In this document: one piece after another, positions 57,882 through 64,000 of the stretch
Position numbering within the stretch: the first letter of the stretch is position 1
How the letters are laid out: each line of letters begins with the position of its first letter
Source of the DNA: Sipunculus nudus
Lineage: Eukaryota > Annelida > Sipuncula > Golfingiida > Sipunculidae
Length of the DNA: 64,000 bases
Assembly: GCA_026874595.1 (NCBI GenBank)
Contig: CM049319.1
Coordinates: forward strand, 12,985,601-13,049,600
Direction: 5' to 3'
Notes under the pieces: generated by a model
What the model was told of the DNA's origin: nothing
Database searches by the model: none
What the model saw: the letters and a program-made list of their open reading frames with translations, nothing else
Program-made: the position numbers and the translations under genes

Positions 57882-58885
57882 TCATTTATAATACATTTTC
57901 ATTTTCTTGAAGGTACATTTTCTGTTTGAAAGGCATTTTATTATCGGATCCTTAGGTATGTGGAAGTGTGCAATCATGAAACAAACCTTAATAATCATTT
58001 TGCTATCTATTGAAACTTTGCTATTTTGCACATGTTTTTTCAGGATTTTGAACCTTTTAGTGAGACCAGTAACATTTTCTATATAAGCACGCCCATCTGC
58101 AAAAATAGTCACAGGTTTCAGCTTGGGCTTTCCCTTTAAAACTGCCTGTGTATCCTCATGACAATCTTCGCAATCACATGCGCTGTGTGCCTTTATATGG
58201 TCACCTTTCACTAACATGCCACTGTCTAGGAGTATAGATTGTTCTATTCTTTGTATCATGCTGGCGTTTTCTCCATAATCATCTGCAAAGAGGTCAATTT
58301 CACTAAGCTGGTAATATATAAAGTTGATCCATGTATTTTGTACAGACACCACTGTTGTCTCATTGATGTTAAACAGCAGGCTCAACTCTACTTCCTCCTT
58401 ATTTTGACGAAGCTTGATCAATGTAAGGAAGAGTTGGTCTTCCTCTGACAATCCTTTAAACTTGTACTTGAGATCATATGCTGCCGGCCCAAGCACATTT
58501 AAGAAAAATTTAAAATGTTCGTAATTTTCAAATCCTGTGTAGTATTTGATACCGGTAGGGTTGTCCTTGTATTGTCTAACAGAGAACACATTAACATAAT
58601 CAGGCTCTTTCATGGTGCCACACTCACAGTCTGTCAATAGCTCACACTGTACGTCAGCTTCGTCAATTAAAACTGATACCTCATCCTCTTCAGTTCGGGT
58701 TGTTTTCACCTCCATCTCCATGGAGACAGGTGGTACTTCCAGGACTTCTGATGTCTGGCCTTCATCAGGGCAGTTTAGCTCTCTTTGTAAAGCTTGTTCA
58801 CTTGCAGACTTAGCCAGTGGGGTTTCAGCCTCCATCACTGGGAAAATAGATGATGTAGCACCTGGCTTGAGACAAAGCCTTTCAC
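57882..58885 (-). CDS. THAP-linked, transposase-derived protein, main exon
   Basis: Open for 334 codons from an acceptor (ttatagcag) at 58886-58888 to a stop at 57882. The first residues, GERLCLKPGATSSIF, match the C-terminal end of a THAP DNA-binding domain. About 65 acidic linker residues follow. The segment from YYTGFENYEHFKFFLNVLGP through EEDQLFLTLIKLRQNKEEVE to FNINETTVVSVQNTWINFIY fits the helix-turn-helix that precedes DDE transposases of the ISL2EU/Harbinger type. The remainder aligns only loosely with a DDE domain (LLDSGMLVKGDH; KRFKILKKHV), and I cannot identify its acidic triad. I infer a domesticated or decaying transposase with no catalysis. An internal ATG at 58835 could start a form without THAP. 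A simple decaying transposon is the alternative. Confidence 0.62.
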
Positions 58886-59167
58886 CTGCTATAAAATAAT
58901 AGATTATTGTTTTATGGGCTATAATGAATATTAATAACTATTATGTGATTATTGTGGTGTATGTACATATAAATTCTAAAACTTGCTTAAAAATTCTAAA
59001 ATTTTGCATGTTGTTTTTTACATCAGTTGTATCCATTTAATGGGCACAAGTCAAACCACTGATGGTGTAAAATATTACACTCATGAAAAAGGTAAGAGAC
59101 AATAAAAAAACTTCCTTGAAAAACCTGGTAAACAAAGAGTAACGTGGTCAATGATTTAAATACCCAC

Positions 59168-59268
59168 CTAGTAAAGTTGTTTTGTGGTCCTCTGGGTTAA
59201 AGTTTGAAGAACAAACAACAGAATCAGCATTTGTTGTCAACAGACCGCTTGCTCTTTGGACATACTCA
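59168..59268 (-). CDS. Upstream exon fragment with THAP C2CH half
   Basis: Reads EYVQRASGLLTTNADSVVCS then SNFNPEDHKTTLLG and ends CTAG|GTGGGT in phase 1, matching the main exon's phase at 58885. The C-x2-H part of the THAP zinc site reads C-S-S-N, so the His ligand is Asn here. Upstream, 59270-59320 reads KDKDRNLCWRVVIK in another frame, resembling the preceding THAP segment. So either a frameshift or an unresolved splice lies near 59268. The 5' end is not defined. Confidence 0.4.
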
Positions 59269-59596
59269 CTTTATGACGACCCTCCAACACAGATTCCGGT
59301 CTTTGTCTTTTGTAATGAAAATTTGTGTATCCCCCATCCCCACATGGGTTGATTGACAACAGGCATTACCATTGTTTGATTACAGATTTGTAAGTTTGCA
59401 CATAGCATTACGTATAATATATCTAGTACCAGAAATATTTGTCCTTAAACAGCACAAATAACTCGCTTTCCTCTGTACCATAACAGGCCGTTGATTTGGG
59501 CCAGGTAAGGACAAAAATAGAAGATTAATACTTGTTCAATTAGTTTATACCTGTTTTAATTATTCCCTGGAATGGTAAGGCAAAAAAAAATTAAAG

Positions 59597-59870
59597 GGTA
59601 TGGTTCTCAGGCACTTTTTTTTCATAAATCAATGCGGGCGGGCAGTATTTTATTTTTGACCTTTTTCTGTATGTTTCGATAAAATGTCATATGATCAGGG
59701 TAAAGCATGTAAATAACAGGTTTCTTCTTGCTAATTAGTTAAAAGCACTACATAACACAGGAAATCGTATCAAAATTGTTTTATTTTACCATCTTGAATG
59801 ACAAAATCACAATAAAATGTTTGATGCGGGGGGGTTAAAATTGACGCGGGCGGTGCCTGAGAACCATACC
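59597..59870. mobile_element. 274-bp MITE with perfect 18-bp terminal inverted repeats
   Basis: GGTATGGTTCTCAGGCAC at 59597-59614 is exactly inverted at 59853-59870. GC-rich 'gatgcgggcgg' words lie just inside each end. No clear target duplication seen. Confidence 0.75.
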
Positions 59871-60299
59871 TTTTATTTTTTTTGGCCTAATATATTTTAT
59901 TTTTCTCATTTTGTGGTTTAAACTAGAATAACAATAAAATATTGATGTATTTCAATCAAATGTGTTTATGTTATGCTACCCATAAGTCAAGATAGTTGTG
60001 CTCCCCAGTTAACTGTGTTTCAATCACCATAACTATAGAGACTTTGAAATCCCCAACCCATTGAAATATGTGCTTTATCAAATTTAGTCAATGACGAATA
60101 GGAGAAAAATAGTCATGAATTTTCTAGGGTGTGTCTGTATCCCACTATAAAATGCTATATTAATTGAATATAAATGAAATGTCATTGCCCCTGTTGTTTG
60201 TTCTAATGTTGTGTTTTTTTATATTTTGGATTTAAAGGGTTTCATCATGTATACATGATTAATTTAAAAAAAGAAACCACATTCCTTTAAGGTGACAAT

Positions 60300-62040
60300 T
60301 TCTAACAAACATAATACTCTCTTATATCAACCTGCAATGTTTTAAGCAAATCCTGAAAGACATGATTAAAATTAGCTTTCAACTAAACATCTGATGATTT
60401 ACTATTTTGCTTAATAAGGTGTTCGTGGGAGGAGTTCATTGATTAGTTAATTACCCTCCTGGGTTCCTGGTGGGACGAGGCAATTAGGGCAGGTCTTGGT
60501 GTTTAGACGGTTTGTACTGGTATACTTGAGCAGTTCAGTTTGGCTACTTGATGATGAACTGATTTACCTTATGAAGTTCCATTCTGCACTGATCATCTAA
60601 GCATACTCTCTCTCCTTCATCATTGTTTATTTCCTTCTTTCATTTTTCCCCTTTTTTTGTCCTTTTAAAAGTTTTATTTCTTTCTCTCATTGTAAGAAAG
60701 AAATGGTTTGAATATTATTTCTGACACCATGTTTGTTCATTAGATATAGAGCTGCTCAATTACCATTCCTGGTAATAACTATTTCCATTAAGTTTCATGA
60801 AAGATAAATATATATATAAATAACATCAGGCCCAGCAATTAGACATGCAGGTGGCGGCATCTGTGGTGGAGAGTGGGAAGCACCCATGCAGTGGGGCGAT
60901 GGCAAGATGGCAGCCCAGGAATCACTGGGTCGTCTCTAAGTGAGGTTCCCTTGGACAACTTAATTAATATTAATTTATAGTGATACATTTGCAAGTTAAG
61001 TACCCTTAACTAAGCAAACGTAATTAAGAAATGTATGGGAAAGGTATAATACAAATCGAGGGCCTATGAACTAAGATATGGATGTCTCCTGGTTTTATTT
61101 TTATCTCCGGCCGGATCCCCAAGGGTTTCAGGCAAACCCCGGCCCTAACTGCCTTAGGCTAAGTTGACAACTAAAAATCTATATAAAAAATAAATAAAAT
61201 ATGTAAAAAAACTGGTTCAAATGAACAAGAATAAGGAATTCGTTACTGTTCAATGAAACGAACTTAGGCAATGCAGAACTGTAGTTAGATCAATACCTTA
61301 AAGTGTTGAGGAGGCCCTGGTATTGACAGCAGCTTATTATTGTCAGTGATGGCTCTTGTAAATTTGGCGCCAAATATTGCATTCTCCCCACAGAGGATTT
61401 ATGAGTATCATTTGCAACGAGGGATCTTGGCGCTGCGCGGAGGTTGCATTTTTTATGGAAAACCCGAAATTGGCTGTTACTAAAATGCGTGCCTACATGC
61501 GTGTATGTACACAAATGCACGCACTTTGCCATGCAGTTTCACCACCATGCGTGCTAACTATTCGTGTATGATTGGGAAGGGACCGTCTCACACACATCGT
61601 AATAGGAAGTTTATCAAAGTACTGTTTAATATCATAAATTGTTATATATACTGATTATATGAAGAAAATTAAATTTGATATACATGTATTTTTTTCATGA
61701 AATATATATTCAGTCAGAACAATTAAGGTTGAGATCGACAGCTTGAATAAAAAATATAAGCTCAAATATTCCTGGGCAACTTAAAACAATAAGATTATAA
61801 ATAAAGTAAAAGTACACAAAACAATTGTATATGTGTGTTCGTTTTATATTTATCATATGATTGCCCACCCAGAGCAACGGGATTTATTCAGTTGTTTTCT
61901 TTTCGTCTATACGTGGGAGTCGCACCTGCGTGTAAATCCACATATTGCGCCTTACACATATTTATTTCATAATCCATTACACTGTTTCACTATGCCCATG
62001 TATGAAATATAATTCAAGCTTTATTTACTGCTTTATTTAC
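60300..62040. other. No gene recognised
   Basis: Mixed AT-rich sequence. 'ggcggcatctgtggtggagag' at 60853 and the 61080-61150 'ccggccggatccccaagg' patch look like transposon pieces, but I cannot classify them. Open frames at 61290-61571 overlap on opposite strands and lack motifs. Confidence 0.4.
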
Positions 62041-62133
62041 TGTTCACAGTGGCGTATCCAAGATTTTAAGATAGGGGGAGGGGCGCTGCAACAAGTTCGG
62101 GGCCTTGGGCCTTTACATATATTTTCTGCTAGT

Positions 62134-62136
<3 letters not shown>

Positions 62137-62180
<44 letters not shown>
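62137..62180. repeat. (TA)n microsatellite next to a CAGTGGCGTATCCA terminus
   Basis: About 21 TA units. It follows 'cagtggcgtatccaagattt' at 62048, which has the CAGTGG start common to hAT-type termini; no matching opposite end was found. Confidence 0.8.
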
Positions 62181-62184
<4 letters not shown>

Positions 62185-63084
62185 CCTCTATACATGTAAA
62201 AAGGCACCATGCATGTCCTAGCTGTTAAAATTTTATTTCACTTTGTCTAATGGAATCGTCTCTTGAGATTCTAGCTAAATGATTATTTTTTCTTATCAGA
62301 GCACTCGAAAGTAAAATATTATTATAGAGAATAGGATAAGCACAAAAAAATAATAACAGGAACAAATCAACCACATTTCTATATTGATTTGAATCATTTT
62401 GAAATTATCAGAAATAGTACCAATTAATAGATTGGTCGGGGTCCACGTGCGATACTGGAACATATAACAGGGCAAAGAGGTGTGTTGTTGTTTTAATTTT
62501 TATATTTAATACAAATATATTTTACCAGGATGCCCATTTAGTATATAGTAAGCTGATTTTAAATAGGGTCCTAGGTACAGTGAACATTTCAGTAGTATAC
62601 ACATATAATATAAAATACACATATACTATGAAAATTAGTAATATAAAAGGCAAATATACAATATAAAAGGCAAATATACTATACTCATACCAAGTGGACT
62701 CGACTCGACAAACTCACCATGGGGTAGTGGCAGCGCCATGTGCCTTAACACTGCAAAGCAGTGAGAGAGCAACAACCTGAACATGAGAGTCTGCCCAGCG
62801 GATCCTCGTGGGGGGGGGGGGGGGGGGGGGGGGGATGAGCGGGCACGTTGAATATTTGTATGAAGCCTAGGTTTTAAAAACATATATATTGGAAGTTCCA
62901 AAAGGATTGCTTGTAAGAAACCAATATTGGATTCAACTTTACTTTGTTCTAATGATCGAGACTTATTTACTTGCATGGCGACGATGGCGTGATAAAAGAT
63001 GCTAATTTAGTAATTTATCCTGGAGACCACATGTTAACTCATTTTGCAAAAAAAAAAAAAAATCCAAAGATAGTTCTTGACCGT

Positions 63085-63640
63085 ATTTCACTCGAAGCTT
63101 TCTTTCTCTGCAATCATTGACCGAGATTTATGCGACAATCATTCAACCACATATTGACTATGTCTTAGCATCTTGCCCGGGATTGTTCCTTATCATCTAC
63201 TTACAATATGGTACAGAGAAAAAAAAACAGAGCTGTCCGACTTATAACCAAAACTACAATATAAATTCAAATTCCATTATGTTAGTAAGTGAACTGGGTT
63301 ATAGATTAATGTACATCAACGCTAAACATATTCTATTGTCGTGCTAATGTATATAAATATGTTTGCTTAACGGTTTCTTGTTCACAAGGGGATAGTTTTC
63401 ATTTGGTTAATGAAGCTTACATTCATAGGACTCGAGGTGCTGTGAGTAAAAATGCAGTCGTTCCTATATATACCTAAGCCTAAGTATTTTAAAAAGTTCT
63501 TCACCAACTGCTAGGCCAAAAGTCTGGAATGGTTTATCCAGTGAATTTATAGATGAGCCACATCATATGCTCCTTTTAAGATACGAATTAAAGTTAAATT
63601 TTAGAGAATTAATCCGCTACATTACATATAGTCCAGTTCC
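63085..63640 (+). mobile_element. LINE fragment at right edge
   Basis: Plus-strand pieces in shifting frames: IYATIIQPHIDYVLASCPG, then NRAVRLITKTTI near 63225, then HRTRGAVSKNAVVPIYTPK near 63425 and a K-x-W-x-x-L-like segment near 63515. The order matches the post-RT part of non-LTR retrotransposons. Dead copy. Confidence 0.65.
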
Positions 63641-63649
63641 ATATTTTTC

Positions 63650-64000
63650 AAGTTGCGTTGGTGTGTGTAGCACTCTTTTTTTCCTCATTGATCATATAAG
63701 AATAATACTTATTGAAAACAAGTGTTAAAAACAGTGAACCGGGCGCGATCGCAGGTGTCAACATAAACAAAGTGCGTCGGGCCGTGTCCTTCGGGGAGCC
63801 ACGTACAACACGTGCTTATCATGAGATGCCGTGACTGAATATGCCAATAAATGTAATACATGTTCCCGCTGGCTGAAACACAGTGAGTTGCCCCTCTTAA
63901 ACGGACCTCTGGTTACGCGGCCTTGTTATGGTAAGCAGACAGTGTTTATCAACACGCAGGGCTAAAACAAGGTGTTAAACAGACGTATGCAAGGATATGA
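63650..64000. other. Right edge, no gene recognised
   Basis: More GC-rich than its surroundings (cgggcgcgatcgc, cgggccgtgtccttcgg). Could be the start of another element or gene beyond the window. Confidence 0.3.

Noticed and set aside
58239-58899. Plus-strand open frames over the THAP gene
   Set aside because: Antisense shadows of the minus-strand exon.
61290-61571. Opposed open frames of 80 and 64 codons
   Set aside because: They overlap on both strands, have no motifs and no splice context.
62635-62976. 113-codon minus-strand frame with a poly-Pro run
   Set aside because: The proline run is a G25 mononucleotide tract; the rest has no recognised domain and is probably transposon-derived.

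Overview
The window is animal nuclear DNA. It is AT-rich and intron-rich, with canonical GT-AG introns and dense repeats. I infer a lophotrochozoan, most likely a bivalve or gastropod mollusc. The reasons are a secreted GH3 beta-xylosidase-like gene, many short Helitron-like elements with internal minisatellites (an architecture known from bivalve 'pearl'-type elements), a THAP/transposase-derived gene, and degenerate LINEs and Ty3/gypsy copies. The assignment is not proven.

Layout. 1-17.5 kb is a repeat field without a recognised host gene. It holds a 345-bp tandem-repeat element at the left edge, a ~500-bp inverted repeat (1.9 and 6.2 kb), two dead LINEs (7.8-9.6 and 11.1-11.7 kb, both minus), a Helitron-like element (9.7-10.56 kb), a hAT-type element with a perfect 8-bp target duplication (12.66-14.40 kb), and long TA/TTA microsatellites. 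17.5-40.5 kb is a complete 12-exon plus-strand gene for a secreted GH3 beta-D-xylosidase-like enzyme (726 aa, every intron phase consistent). Its promoter has a TATA box and a perfect DR1 nuclear-receptor site. Its introns carry a solo LTR, MITEs, a 5'-truncated antisense Ty3/gypsy copy and a RecQ-like helicase fragment. 40.9-42.25 kb, downstream of the gene, is another minisatellite-bearing Helitron-like element. 45.5-56.25 kb is a complete 8-exon minus-strand thymidylate synthase gene (323 aa). Roughly half of its intron DNA is Helitron-like/minisatellite elements. 57.1-57.35 kb is a tRNA-derived SINE. 57.9-59.3 kb is a minus-strand THAP plus degenerate DDE-transposase gene (host-domesticated or decaying). 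59.3-64 kb is repeats with a plus-strand LINE remnant at the right edge.

The most interesting pattern is that at least five sequence-unrelated repeat families share one architecture. Each has a defined 5' end, an internal tandem array of ~140, ~180, ~300, ~340 or ~345 bp monomers, and a 3' end of CTAG followed by T. Inverted subterminal repeats are seen in four families, and a short hairpin before the CTAG in at least three. This points to one rolling-circle machinery amplifying many minisatellite cargos. No autonomous Rep/helicase copy lies in the window.

The two well-supported host genes are not obviously linked in function. The xylosidase is a secreted digestive-type glycosidase; thymidylate synthase makes dTMP.
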